Shown in pieces: positions 33,717-42,451 of a DNA stretch of 64,000 nt. Each line of letters opens with the position of its first letter. The stretch's first letter is position 1. The position numbers were made by a program, and so were the translations under genes. Where the stretch lies: assembly GCA_965119745.1 (NCBI GenBank), contig OZ221973.1, positions 1,240,001 through 1,304,000 of the forward strand, in the 5' to 3' direction. This DNA comes from CAJFUR01 sp904420575 (GTDB lineage: Bacteria > Actinomycetota > Coriobacteriia > Coriobacteriales > Eggerthellaceae). The notes below the pieces were generated by a model. That model was not told the DNA's origin, made no database searches, and saw only the letters and a list, made by a program, of their open reading frames with translations.

Positions 33717-34973
33717 TTAGTCCCACGGATTCGGTTCGAACAGGAAAGGCTCTTCCCGTCGGTCGGAATAGGGGTCGTAGCCGTCGTCGTCTTCGTTGGC
33801 GGCGCGCAGGTAGGGGTTTTGCGGCGCAGGAGTTCGGGGCTTCGCCGGTTGGGGCGCATTCGGCGTCGCCGCCTGGGATGCGCCCGCACCGTGCGCCTTC
33901 GCCCGCGCCTGCGACGCGCCCGCCTCGCCCTCTCGCGCCTCGCCCTCTCGCGCCTCGCCCTCTCGCGTCGCGCCCGGCGCGTGCGTCGCTCCCCGCGCTG
34001 CGCCCTCACCCGCCGCGCCTGCCTGCGGCGTCTTCCCCTCGAGCGCAGAATCTTCCGTGCCGATCTGTGCGAGGTCGTAGGGGGTCGTCTGGTAGACATA
34101 GTAGTTCAGCCAGTTGGTGTAGAGCAGCTGTGCGTGCGCGCGCCAGGTGGCATGCGGCTCTTGCGCGGGATCGTCGTTCGGGAAGTAGTGCGCGGGCACG
34201 GACACGGGCAGGCCGCGCCCGCGGTCGCGCTCGTATTCCAGCCGCAGCGTCTCCACGTCGTATTCGGGATGGCCGAACACGAAGAAGTGGCGGCTGTCGG
34301 TGCTCTTTGCCAGGTAGACGCCGGCCTCGTCCGACGTGGCGATCAGCTCCAGCGACGGATGCGCCTCGATGTCGGCTGCGTGGACTTCCGTATAGCGGGA
34401 ATGCGGTGCCTGGAAGCGGTCGTTGAAGCCGCGCACGAGTGGGGACGACGGCTTGACCACCTGATGCTCGAACACGCCCGACAGCTTTTCCGGCAACTCG
34501 TATTTGGGGATGCCGTAGTGGTAGTAGATGCCGGCCTGCGCGCCCCAGCAGATATGGAGCGTGGAATGCACGTTCGTGGCCGACCAGGCCATGATGCGGC
34601 ACAGTTCCTCCCAGTAGTCCACGTCCTCGAAGTCCAGCAGCTCCACGGGCGCCCCCGTGATGATGAGGCCGTCGAAATGCTCGTCCTTCACGGCGTCGAA
34701 CGTGGTGTAGAACGCGTCGAGGTGCTGTTCGGACACGTTCTTGGCATCGTGCGTGGCCGTTTGCAGCAGGCCGATCTCGATTTGCAGCGGCGTGTTCGAC
34801 AGCTTGCGCATGATCTGCGTCTCGGTGACGATTTTGGTGGGCATGAGGTTCAGCAGCAGCACCTTCAGGGGACGGATGTCCTGATGCATGGCGCGATACT
34901 CGGTCATGACGAAGATGTTCTCGCCCTCCAGGATGTCGGTGGCGGGCAGCGCATCGGGGATTTTGATGGGCAC
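33717..34973 (-). CDS. metA: Homoserine O-acetyltransferase, MetA type, with long C-terminal tail
   Basis: The first 304 residues are a normal MetA: IRPLKVLLLNLMPTKIVTE near 33, the nucleophile in ICWGAQAG (C142), and the HPEY pair H235/E237. Residue 111 is Glu (GAPVELLDF); Glu here is known to favour acetyl-CoA, while Gly (as in E. coli) favours succinyl-CoA, so I call it an acetyltransferase. Residues 305-418 are an extra Ala/Gly/Glu/Arg-rich tail with three REGEA repeats, coded by a 15-bp tandem repeat near 33929-33972. It is divergent from metY, which would use the acetylhomoserine. Confidence 0.93.
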   Translation of the reverse strand: MPIKIPDALPATDILEGENIFVMTEYRAMHQDIRPLKVLLLNLMPTKIVTETQIMRKLSNTPLQIEIGLLQTATHDAKNVSEQHLDAFYTTFDAVKDEHFDGLIITGAPVELLDFEDVDYWEELCRIMAWSATNVHSTLHICWGAQAGIYYHYGIPKYELPEKLSGVFEHQVVKPSSPLVRGFNDRFQAPHSRYTEVHAADIEAHPSLELIATSDEAGVYLAKSTDSRHFFVFGHPEYDVETLRLEYERDRGRGLPVSVPAHYFPNDDPAQEPHATWRAHAQLLYTNWLNYYVYQTTPYDLAQIGTEDSALEGKTPQAGAAGEGAARGATHAPGATREGEAREGEAREGEAGASQARAKAHGAGASQAATPNAPQPAKPRTPAPQNPYLRAANEDDDGYDPYSDRREEPFLFEPNPWD

Positions 34974-35036
34974 GGCAAACCTCGCAATCGGAACTGAGAC
35001 GGTAGATCAACAGGCTCGTCTATGATACCTAATAAT

Positions 35037-35118
35037 CAGATGATCTGCTTATCTCGAAAAGAGATAGCGTGCTATCGGAACAGAACGTTACCGCCAGGCG
35101 AACCCCCGTGGTTATAAT
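35037..35118. promoter_or_regulatory. metA-metY divergent operator and metY promoter
   Basis: Three dyads sit together: CAGATGATCTG (35037-35047), TATCTC-N5-GAGATA (35050-35066) and, sharing bases with it, GATAGCGTGCTATC (35063-35076). Downstream TATAAT at 35113-35118 with TGG before it is a good extended -10 for metY; TTACCG 35088-35093 is a weak -35. The overlapping palindromes could bind a methionine-responsive repressor shared by both genes. No SAM-riboswitch fold is recognisable. Confidence 0.5.
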
Positions 35119-35157
35119 GTTCCGGATACGAGCGAGCTTACCTGTGAGGAGCGTTTC

Positions 35158-36438
35158 ATGAGCGAGACCATTGGCACCACCTGCGTGCAGGGCGGCTACC
35201 GTCCCGGCGACGGCGAGCCGCGCCAGATTCCCATCTACCAGTCCACCACCTGGAAGTTCGACACGAGCGAGCACATGGGCCGCCTGTTCGACCTGGAAGA
35301 GTCCGGCTATTTCTACACGCGCCTCGCGAACCCCACGAACGACGCCGTGGCCGCGAAGATCGCCGAGCTCGAAGGGGGCACGGCGGGCATGCTCACGTCG
35401 TCGGGCCAGGCGGCGAATTTCTTCGCCGTGTTCAACCTTGCCGGCGCGGGCGACCACGTGGTGGCGAGCTCCGCCCTCTACGGCGGCACCTACAACCTGC
35501 TGGCCCACACGATGCGCCGCATGGGCCTGGAATGCACGTTCGTCGCGCCCGACTGCACCGACGCGCAGCTCGAGGCCGCGTTCCGTCCCAACACGAAGGC
35601 CGTGTTCGGCGAAACCGTCGCGAACCCGTCGCTCGCCGTGCTCGACATCGAGCGTTTCGCCGCGGCGGCGCATGCGCATGGCGTGCCGCTCGTCGTGGAC
35701 AACACGTTTCCCACGCCGGTGCTGTGCCGCCCCATCGAATGGGGAGCCGACATCGTGACGCATTCCACCACCAAGTACATGGACGGGCACGGCGCGAGCG
35801 TGGGCGGCGCCATCGTGGACGCGGGCCGCTTCGACTGGATGGCCCATGCGGAGCGGTTTCCCGGCCTCACCCAGCCGGACGAGAGCTATCACGGCGTCGT
35901 GTACGCCGAGCGCTTCGGCCGGGAAGGCGCCTTCATCACGAAGGCGACGGCCCAGCTCATGCGGGACTTCGGCGCCATACAGTCGCCGCAGAACGCGTTC
36001 TTGGTGAACATGGGGCTGGAAAGCCTGCATCTGCGCATGGCACGGCATTGCGAGAACGGCCTGGCCATGGCGCGTTTCCTGTCGGAGCACCCGAAGGTCG
36101 CCTGGGTGCGCCACCCCTCGCTCGAAGGCGACGCTCAGTACGCCCTTGCGCAGAAGTACCTGCCGAAGGGCAGTTGCGGCGTCGTGAGCTTCGGGGTCGC
36201 CGGCGGGCGCGCCGCGGCCGAGAAGTTCATGGCCAACCTCGAGCTCGCGCAGATCGCCACGCACGTAGCGGACGCGCGCACCTGCGTGCTGCATCCCGCG
36301 AACGCGACGCACCGCCAGATGAACGACGAAGAACTGGCGTCTGCCGGCATCACGCCCGACCTTGTCCGCCTGTCCTGCGGCATCGAAGACGCCGCCGATC
36401 TTCTGGCCGACGTGGATCAGGCGCTCGCTGCCGTGTGA
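35158..36438 (+). CDS. metY: O-acetylhomoserine sulfhydrylase
   Basis: The 426-residue PLP enzyme belongs to the Cys/Met metabolism family; it makes homocysteine from O-acetylhomoserine and sulfide. The PLP lysine is K206 in HSTTKYMDGHG, with YTRLANPTN near 57, SSGQAANFF near 81, and VVDNTFPTP before the lysine. The length and the SLGGxD-free C-terminus ending ADARTCVLHPANATHRQM favour MetY over cystathionine gamma-synthase. It is divergent from the Glu111-type MetA, which supplies the acetyl ester, so the pair forms a direct sulfhydrylation route. GTGAGGAG precedes the ATG. Confidence 0.92.
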   Translation: MSETIGTTCVQGGYRPGDGEPRQIPIYQSTTWKFDTSEHMGRLFDLEESGYFYTRLANPTNDAVAAKIAELEGGTAGMLTSSGQAANFFAVFNLAGAGDHVVASSALYGGTYNLLAHTMRRMGLECTFVAPDCTDAQLEAAFRPNTKAVFGETVANPSLAVLDIERFAAAAHAHGVPLVVDNTFPTPVLCRPIEWGADIVTHSTTKYMDGHGASVGGAIVDAGRFDWMAHAERFPGLTQPDESYHGVVYAERFGREGAFITKATAQLMRDFGAIQSPQNAFLVNMGLESLHLRMARHCENGLAMARFLSEHPKVAWVRHPSLEGDAQYALAQKYLPKGSCGVVSFGVAGGRAAAEKFMANLELAQIATHVADARTCVLHPANATHRQMNDEELASAGITPDLVRLSCGIEDAADLLADVDQALAAV

Positions 36439-36624
36439 GGCCCGCGGGCACGCAACCACGCGCACGTGCCGCCACGGGCCTGCTCGCGCCACGCCCGGCG
36501 CGCGGCACGGCGTTTTTGCCTGTTTTCCGGTGTAGTAAATACTTTCTAGTCAGCCTTCAAACCCTTGCTGAACAGTGCGATGTTCTGCGAACATGCATAG
36601 CGTCGGGAAGAGGGAGAAGGTCGC

Positions 36625-38322
36625 ATGGACAAACATCTCATGGCGGGGAGCAGCTCGCTGCTGGGGCAGGCCCTGTCGCTCGCTTCCCAGAAGGCGCAGA
36701 CGTTGGAATCGTTCGCGTCGGCCTTGAACGCGTCCGCGGAAGAGTCCGCGCTCTACTGGTTCACGGTCAATTCGCTGCGCAGATGCCAGGGGCGCTGCCT
36801 GCCGGCACCCGCCAGCACGGCGTTCGGCGAAGACGAGTCCGGCGGATGCCATGGTTCCAGCGACTGGTACGCCCCCACGTGGCGTCTTTCCAAGCTGCTG
36901 GAGACGTACCAGATCAACGAAGGGCTCGCTGTCCACTACGAGACCATCCTCACCGAGCCCGAAGGCGGGCACTACGAGCTCAACCTTGCGGCGAGCGACG
37001 TCGTTGCGGCCGTGCGGTTGGAAAACCCGGCCCCCGACGCGGCGCGGATGAAGCGCATCTGCGTGCAGGCCTGCGCGCCGGCGAGCGGCATCGAGCTTTT
37101 GGTCTCCAATGCAGGCCAGATCCTTTTGAACATAGAGAACTATCGCGACGAACCCCTCACGGCAGCCTTCATCGAAGGCCTGTACCAAAGGCTCGTCCAG
37201 GGCATTTCCATCAAGGACGTGCGCGAGATGGGCAGGTGCGAGGCGAGCGCCATGGAGGATCTGCGCCTGAAAACCCTGGAATCCTTCTGTGCCGACGTAT
37301 GGCCGCAGGAGAGCGAACGAGCAGGCGGTTTCGGCACCTTGGGCGATCCTGCGCAACAAGGCGAGCACGCGCTGGAAGGCGAGTCAACGCAAGAAGGCGC
37401 CACCGCCGGGCCCCGAGCTGCCGCTGGGGCCCGAGTCACTACCAGGCCCCAAGCGGTCGGCGGTCCCCAAACGGTCGGCGGTTCCGAAGACCCTGGCGAC
37501 TGCGGCAACCATGCCCTGATAAACGCCCTCATCGCCCTTCGTTTCTTCAGGACGTTCCACGTGTTTCCCGCCGGCAACGACGTGCTTGCCTACCTGCTGT
37601 ACTTCCTGATCCTGCACCGCGCGGGCTACCACTTCTCCGCGCATGTGCCTGTGGTCACCTTGCTGTACGCCGACGACGGTGGCGACGGACGTGTCCGCCG
37701 CCTTCCCCGCGATCCCGAAAGCCTGGTCGTGGAATGCGACGGCTCCTATGACTGGACGCGCTTCTTCGAAGGCGTGGTGGCCGCCATCGTGGAAGAGCAG
37801 CGCTGGACCATGACCAAGCTCGACGGCATGAGCCGGCGCCGCGAGCGGTTCCGCGCCATCATCGATGCCGACGAGAGCATGAACTTCCGGCAAAAGGAAG
37901 TGCTGCTGGAGGCCGTGCTGCACAGCAACGCGGAATTCACCTATGCCATCCACGAGCAACGCTACGACGTTTCCTACCCGTGCGCCCGCAGCGACTACGC
38001 GGGCCTGCTGGACCGTGGATTCCTGCGCCAGCACGACGACGGCATCCGCCACTTCTTCGTCGCGTCCGACAACTTCAACGAGGTGTTTCTCACCTATTTG
38101 AAGGAGCATTGCCCGGAGGACTTCTTCCGGTACTACTGCGAGGACGGATCGCTGCGGGACGAGTACAAGAGCACGGGCGACGTCGCTTCCGAATACAACG
38201 CGCAGGTCGGCTTCTACGAGAAGTCCCTGTTGGACAAGACGTACGTGGAGCACTACGACTATCGGCGCACGTCCATCGCCGACGAGGATGGACCGCGCCG
38301 TCGTCCGCACCATCGAGGATAG
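36625..38322 (+). CDS. Degenerate Fic-fold protein with winged-helix C-terminus
   Basis: This 565-residue protein has no named family that I can recognise at once. Around residue 312 is FHVFPAGNDVLAYLLYFLIL, which aligns with the Fic motif HxFx(D/E)GNGRxxR but lacks the acidic residue and GR-x-x-R. Residues about 419-460 (MNFRQKEVLLEAVLH, then SYPCARSDYAGLLDRGFL) match the winged helix that follows Fic domains. A linker near 240-290 is Gly/Pro/Thr-rich with repeated QAVGG/QTVGG. I infer a Fic relative that has lost AMP transfer and may act as a regulator. GGGAGAAGG precedes the ATG. It lies before the haem lipoprotein. Confidence 0.6.
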   Translation: MDKHLMAGSSSLLGQALSLASQKAQTLESFASALNASAEESALYWFTVNSLRRCQGRCLPAPASTAFGEDESGGCHGSSDWYAPTWRLSKLLETYQINEGLAVHYETILTEPEGGHYELNLAASDVVAAVRLENPAPDAARMKRICVQACAPASGIELLVSNAGQILLNIENYRDEPLTAAFIEGLYQRLVQGISIKDVREMGRCEASAMEDLRLKTLESFCADVWPQESERAGGFGTLGDPAQQGEHALEGESTQEGATAGPRAAAGARVTTRPQAVGGPQTVGGSEDPGDCGNHALINALIALRFFRTFHVFPAGNDVLAYLLYFLILHRAGYHFSAHVPVVTLLYADDGGDGRVRRLPRDPESLVVECDGSYDWTRFFEGVVAAIVEEQRWTMTKLDGMSRRRERFRAIIDADESMNFRQKEVLLEAVLHSNAEFTYAIHEQRYDVSYPCARSDYAGLLDRGFLRQHDDGIRHFFVASDNFNEVFLTYLKEHCPEDFFRYYCEDGSLRDEYKSTGDVASEYNAQVGFYEKSLLDKTYVEHYDYRRTSIADEDGPRRRPHHRG

Positions 38323-38453
38323 GCCCTTTTGGCAACACCGCTGGCAGGAAAGGCGCAAACGCGCCGGCCGGCTGCACGCCAAGGCGGGCCGCACCGCACA
38401 GGGGGAAAGGAGGATTTCGAGGAGTCCCGGTTTCACGACACAAAGGAGGAACA

Positions 38454-40121
38454 ATGAAAGACAAGGTTGAAGCGCACCTTACGCTGCCTGTACACGCCAG
38501 ATCCAAGGCGATCATCGTGCTGGCCGTGGTCGCGCTGAGCATTTCGTGCGTCGCATGGGGATGCAGCCCGAAGGCTGCTAGCGACGCGCCGAAATCGAAT
38601 GGGGAACAATCGCAGGACGCCAAGGCCGGCATCGCTTCCGCAACCGACGGCGAGTACGTCGACCAGCTGGCCGCCTACAGCGGCTTTCCCACCGAGGGCC
38701 GCTTCGTAGACGGCGTGGCGTCGCTGCCTGGCTTCTATCAGAACACGACGAAGAACGAGGCCAACGCCAAGGCCGAGGCACCGCGGCGCTACACCGACCG
38801 CAACGGCTTTCTAGTGCAGCCGGTTCCCACGGACGACCTGGGATGGAACAACACGTACCTGGACGCCGACAACCGCGGGTGCACCTCATGCCACACGTTG
38901 GAGAACGCGCTCATGAGCCTGCCGACGTACCATCGGCTCATCTTCTTCGGGTATCCCACCGAGCAGAGCTACCAGAACTGCATCGCGTGCCATTCCGATT
39001 CCTATTCGGGCCACAAGCTGGCTGACGCGCTGCACACCCTGCACTTCGAAAGCGCCATGTTCGCCGACGACGACGGCAACTGCCAGTCGTGCCACTACAT
39101 CAACCCCAACACGGGCGTGTTCGAGCGCTGGGACGAAGTGAAGTACAACCTGTACAAGGGCATCACCGACGTGGCTGCCGACGAGGCCAAGCCCGCCATC
39201 ACGTACGACCAGACCACCATCACGCCGGCCGAGAACCGCATCTTCAAGACGGTCAAGGACGAGCCGAACGAGTGGCTGACCGACGACTCCAAGCAGGACC
39301 TGTCCATCTACGAGAACTGGGTCATCTCCGTCGACGGCGACTGCGAGAACCCCGTGGAAATGACGCTGCCCGAAATGGAGGAGCAGTTCGGCACCGTGAA
39401 GCAGGTCATGAAGATGGACTGCACCATCAACGGCGTGGGCCAGGCCACCATCATGCAGAGCGAGGTGGAGGGCATCCCCATCTCGGCCATCGTCGACTAT
39501 GCCAAGCCGAAGGCCGGCGCGAACATCCTGAGCCCCATCGGCAGCGACGGCTACGACTACGCTCAGATGAGCATCGACTGGCTGCTGGAAAACGATGCCA
39601 TCATCGTCACCAAGATGGACGGCGAATACCTGCCCAATTCGCAGGGCTACCCGTGCATGATCTGGGTCTACAAGACCTCGGGCGGCAACTTCACGAAGCG
39701 CATCTCCAACCTGACGTTCATGACCTTGCCTGAAGACCAGCTGAACGCGCAGCTGTACGTCGGCCAGTTCACCGACGACCGCACGGGCGAGATCTACTCC
39801 AAGCCCAACAGCGGCGTCCTGAACTATCCCACCGGCGTCGTGCTTTCGGGCGACGAGGCCAAGACCGTGCATCTGGAAGGCTTCGCCGACGCGTGGGACG
39901 AGCCCATCAAGAAGGTCGAGTTCTCCTTCGACCATGGCGCGACGTGGACCGTGCTCGACACGCCCGGCAACAACGCCGACTTCTGGACGTATTGGCGCAT
40001 GGACTTCACGCCGCCTGCTGCCGGCGCGTACCTGCTGGACATCCGCACCACCAGCATCACGCCCGAAGGCGCCGACCGCGTCTGCCAGTACGACACCCAG
40101 TTCATGTTCACGGTAGAGTAA
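38454..40121 (+). CDS. Exported triheme c-type cytochrome fused to sulfite-oxidase-fold domain
   Basis: A 555-residue protein with an N-terminal signal ending in WGCS, so probably a lipoprotein. Three haem-c motifs follow: CTSCH (C143), CIACH (C176), CQSCH (C210). Residues about 290-430 are a sulfite-oxidase-type molybdopterin domain with the likely Mo-ligand Cys in KMDCTINGVG (C323), and the last 100 residues are its Ig-like dimerisation domain (KKVEFSFDHGATW). Electrons would pass between the Mo site and the haems outside the membrane. Substrate unknown. A strong AAAGGAGGA precedes the ATG. The next gene is a haem-less relative. Confidence 0.8.
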   Translation: MKDKVEAHLTLPVHARSKAIIVLAVVALSISCVAWGCSPKAASDAPKSNGEQSQDAKAGIASATDGEYVDQLAAYSGFPTEGRFVDGVASLPGFYQNTTKNEANAKAEAPRRYTDRNGFLVQPVPTDDLGWNNTYLDADNRGCTSCHTLENALMSLPTYHRLIFFGYPTEQSYQNCIACHSDSYSGHKLADALHTLHFESAMFADDDGNCQSCHYINPNTGVFERWDEVKYNLYKGITDVAADEAKPAITYDQTTITPAENRIFKTVKDEPNEWLTDDSKQDLSIYENWVISVDGDCENPVEMTLPEMEEQFGTVKQVMKMDCTINGVGQATIMQSEVEGIPISAIVDYAKPKAGANILSPIGSDGYDYAQMSIDWLLENDAIIVTKMDGEYLPNSQGYPCMIWVYKTSGGNFTKRISNLTFMTLPEDQLNAQLYVGQFTDDRTGEIYSKPNSGVLNYPTGVVLSGDEAKTVHLEGFADAWDEPIKKVEFSFDHGATWTVLDTPGNNADFWTYWRMDFTPPAAGAYLLDIRTTSITPEGADRVCQYDTQFMFTVE

Positions 40122-40131
40122 GGGGGTATCG

Positions 40132-40941
40132 ATGATGAAGAAAACGACGCGTTACGGTCGCTCCACTCTCTCTGCCATCGCGGGACTGACCATGGTTGTG
40201 TCTATGACGGCCGCCCCGGCGCTGGCAGCCGAGCCGGCATCGGACCAAGGGGCCGCCCCGGACGGCACCGAGGCGCAGGAATCGGGCACCGCCGTGCAAA
40301 GCATGCAGGTCACGGAAGCGGAAGTGGCGGGCGAGTTCGCCTACGATCAGGCCACGATCACGCCCAACGCCGTGATCAAGGCCTTCTTCCAGAAGGCCTC
40401 GCAGGCCATCTGCGGCGCCACGGTCAACTTCGAGGCGGACAACCCGCTCGAATGGAAGCTTGCCGTGTCCGGCGACGTCGAGAACGCCTTCGTGGCGTCG
40501 GTGGGCGACCTTGCCGGCGAGGAGTCGGTCAACAAGGTCATGACCTGCACCTGTGGCGGCAACCCGGCAGGCGGGCGCGCCATCGTCACGGCGGACGTCA
40601 AGGGCATCCCCATCGAGCATCTGATGACCCGAGCCGCGGCCTCGCCGGGCGCCAACACGCTCACGTTCGTTTCGTCCGACGGCACCGAAGTGGCCTTCCC
40701 GCTGGCCTACGTGGTGGGGCACCATGCCGTGCTCAGCTACCAGATCAACGACGAGGACCTTTCGGCCTCGGTCGGCGGCAACAACCAGCTGTGGATGATG
40801 AAGACGCCGGCGAACTACTTCGTGCGCGACGTCGTGCAGATAGTCGTGTCCACCGAAGACGAGGCGCCTGCCGCGCCGGGAACGAACGACGAGCATCCCA
40901 ACAGCCCCAACGCCGGCATCCTGGCAGGATCGCAGGAGTAG
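40132..40941 (+). CDS. Secreted sulfite-oxidase-fold protein, truncated before dimerisation domain
   Basis: The 269-residue protein has a Sec signal peptide (IAGLTMVVSMTAAPALAAEP) and a molybdopterin-domain core related to the preceding gene: VNKVMTCTCGGNPAGGRAIV with the candidate Mo Cys, ADVKGIPIEHLM, and NNQLWMMKTPANYFVRDVVQIV. The reading frame stops after NAGILAGSQE, exactly where the paralogue continues into its Ig-like domain. That missing domain is encoded 8 bp later in another frame. It starts 10 bp after the triheme gene and is surely in the same operon. Either a split two-subunit protein or a frameshifted gene. Confidence 0.7.
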   Translation: MMKKTTRYGRSTLSAIAGLTMVVSMTAAPALAAEPASDQGAAPDGTEAQESGTAVQSMQVTEAEVAGEFAYDQATITPNAVIKAFFQKASQAICGATVNFEADNPLEWKLAVSGDVENAFVASVGDLAGEESVNKVMTCTCGGNPAGGRAIVTADVKGIPIEHLMTRAAASPGANTLTFVSSDGTEVAFPLAYVVGHHAVLSYQINDEDLSASVGGNNQLWMMKTPANYFVRDVVQIVVSTEDEAPAAPGTNDEHPNSPNAGILAGSQE

Positions 40942-40949
40942 GGGACGCC

Positions 40950-41228
40950 ATGATAGCCCCCCTGCAGGTGGAAGTAGGCAAGCCGGTTACGTTCGACGGG
41001 TACGCCGAGGACTACGGCAAACCTATCGTGTCGGTGGAGTTCTCGCTGGACAACGGCGAGCACTGGACCGCGTTCGACGTTTCCGACTCGGTCGGGGAAC
41101 GCTGGGTGCATTGGACGTTTTCGTACACGCCCGTCAAGCCGGGTTTCTACCGGCTGCTCGTGCGCTCGGTGAACGACGAAGGAACGGCAAGCCCGCTTGC
41201 CGACGTGGCCGAATTCACGGCCGCATAG
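40950..41228 (+). CDS. Detached Mo-co dimerisation (Ig-like) domain
   Basis: A 92-residue product resembling the C-terminal domain of sulfite-oxidase-type enzymes: EVGKPVTFDGYAEDYGKPI, VEFSLDNGEHWTAFD, and FYRLLVRSVNDEGTAS. It matches the end of the triheme protein upstream (VHLEGFADAWDEPIKKVEF). It has no signal peptide of its own, so if made as a separate chain it would stay in the cytoplasm; that favours a frameshift origin, or frameshift expression, from the gene before. GCAGGAG precedes the ATG, so separate translation is possible. Confidence 0.6.
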   Translation: MIAPLQVEVGKPVTFDGYAEDYGKPIVSVEFSLDNGEHWTAFDVSDSVGERWVHWTFSYTPVKPGFYRLLVRSVNDEGTASPLADVAEFTAA

Positions 41229-41270
41229 CGCGGCTGCGGAGCGCGGCCGCGGAGCGAACCGCGGTAGCAA

Positions 41271-41301
41271 CGGTGGCCGGCGCCTGGTGCGCCGGCCACC
41301 G
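41271..41301. terminator. Bidirectional hairpin between convergent genes
   Basis: CGGTGGCCGGCGC (41271-41283) pairs exactly with GCGCCGGCCACCG (41289-41301), five-base loop, followed on the plus strand by GTCTTTGTC. It separates the Mo-domain operon from the convergent ZIP transporter. Confidence 0.65.
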
Positions 41302-41351
41302 GTCTTTGTCGGGCAAACCATCCGCGCTGCGGGTAGTCCTGATGTGCGGCC

Positions 41352-42209
41352 TCAGTAGAAGATGAGCAGCATGCCCAGCAATATGCCCACGATGACGAAG
41401 AAGGCGGGCGCCTTGGAGCGGTACATGAGCACCGACTGAGGGATGATCTCGCCGAACACGACGTACAGCATGGCGCCGCTGGCGAATCCCAAGCTCAAGG
41501 TGAGGCCGATGGGTCCGATGTCGCCCAGCCAGTAGCCCAGCCATGCGCCCAGCACGGTCGGCAGCCCGCAGGCGGCCGTGACCAGCACGGCACGCACATG
41601 TCCCATGCCGCCGTTGATGAGCGGCACGGAAACCGCCATGCCCTCTGGGATGTTGTGCAGGCCAATGAGCACGGCCATGATCATGCCGGCCCCCAAAAAC
41701 AGGTTGTCCGACACCACGAAGCTGGCGCCGATGGTCATGCCTTCGGGCACGTTGTGCAGGGCGATGGCGCAGGCCATCACGATGCCCGCCACCACCAACG
41801 ACGAGCGGGAATCCCGATGGCGCCGATGTTCGGCCAGATGGTCTGCGTGAATGAGCTCGTCCAGGTCGTCGTGCGTCTTCGGATGGTCGGCGCGCGCCAC
41901 GTGCGGCACTTCGGGTTTGGTCCGGCGGTCGATGACGAAGTTCAGGCCGTACACCACGCCCACGCCCAGCACGACGGCGGCCATCACGATCAGCACGGCG
42001 TGCTCGCTGATGAGCGCCGCTGCCTCCACCGATTCGGCCAGCAGGTCGAAGCACACGATGGACAGCATGATGCCGCCGGCAAACGCCAGAAGCAAGCTGA
42101 CCGTGCGGTTCGACTCGCTTTTGAACAAGGCGCCCACCAGGCCGCCAAGACCGGTGCCGCCCATGCCGGCCGCCAGCGTCACCAGGGTGATGAATATGAA
42201 GGGATCCAC
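41352..42209 (-). CDS. ZIP-family metal transporter
   Basis: The 285-residue membrane protein has about eight hydrophobic segments and the paired metal-binding motifs HNVPEGM in helix 4 and HNIPEGM in helix 5, the hallmark of ZIP zinc/iron transporters. The loop before them is rich in His and Asp (HVARADHPKTHDDLDELIHADHLAEHRRH, residues about 98-126, shown in parts), typical of metal-sensing loops. It should import Zn2+ or other divalent metals. The GTG at 42209 follows GAGAGAGAA; no ATG fits better. Confidence 0.9.
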   Translation of the reverse strand: MDPFIFITLVTLAAGMGGTGLGGLVGALFKSESNRTVSLLLAFAGGIMLSIVCFDLLAESVEAAALISEHAVLIVMAAVVLGVGVVYGLNFVIDRRTKPEVPHVARADHPKTHDDLDELIHADHLAEHRRHRDSRSSLVVAGIVMACAIALHNVPEGMTIGASFVVSDNLFLGAGMIMAVLIGLHNIPEGMAVSVPLINGGMGHVRAVLVTAACGLPTVLGAWLGYWLGDIGPIGLTLSLGFASGAMLYVVFGEIIPQSVLMYRSKAPAFFVIVGILLGMLLIFY

Positions 42210-42451
42210 GTCTTTTCTCTCTCGTCCTGTCTCGCGCAACTCGCAATCGCGGCGATGACGTGCCTATGATAACAAAGCGAGCCGGATTGGTCGGACGCGG
42301 TTGACCGAAACCTGTCGTCAGCCGCAGGACATGCACGAACGCAGTCTGCCGGGCGCGGCGCGCCGTGCGCCGCTTTGCGGTAGAATGCGTCGAGGAAATC
42401 TCGAAGCCAGCCGTGGGCGACACGGTGGAGGCGGCAAGGACAAGGAGCGGC

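Noticed and set aside
35037..35157. SAM riboswitch upstream of metY or metA
   Set aside because: No four-way junction or conserved SAM-I/II core words could be found; the dyads fit protein sites better and the leaders are short.
35532..37751. 739-codon plus-strand frame spanning metY and the Fic-like gene
   Set aside because: It lies in the wrong frame of both genes and has no recognisable domain.
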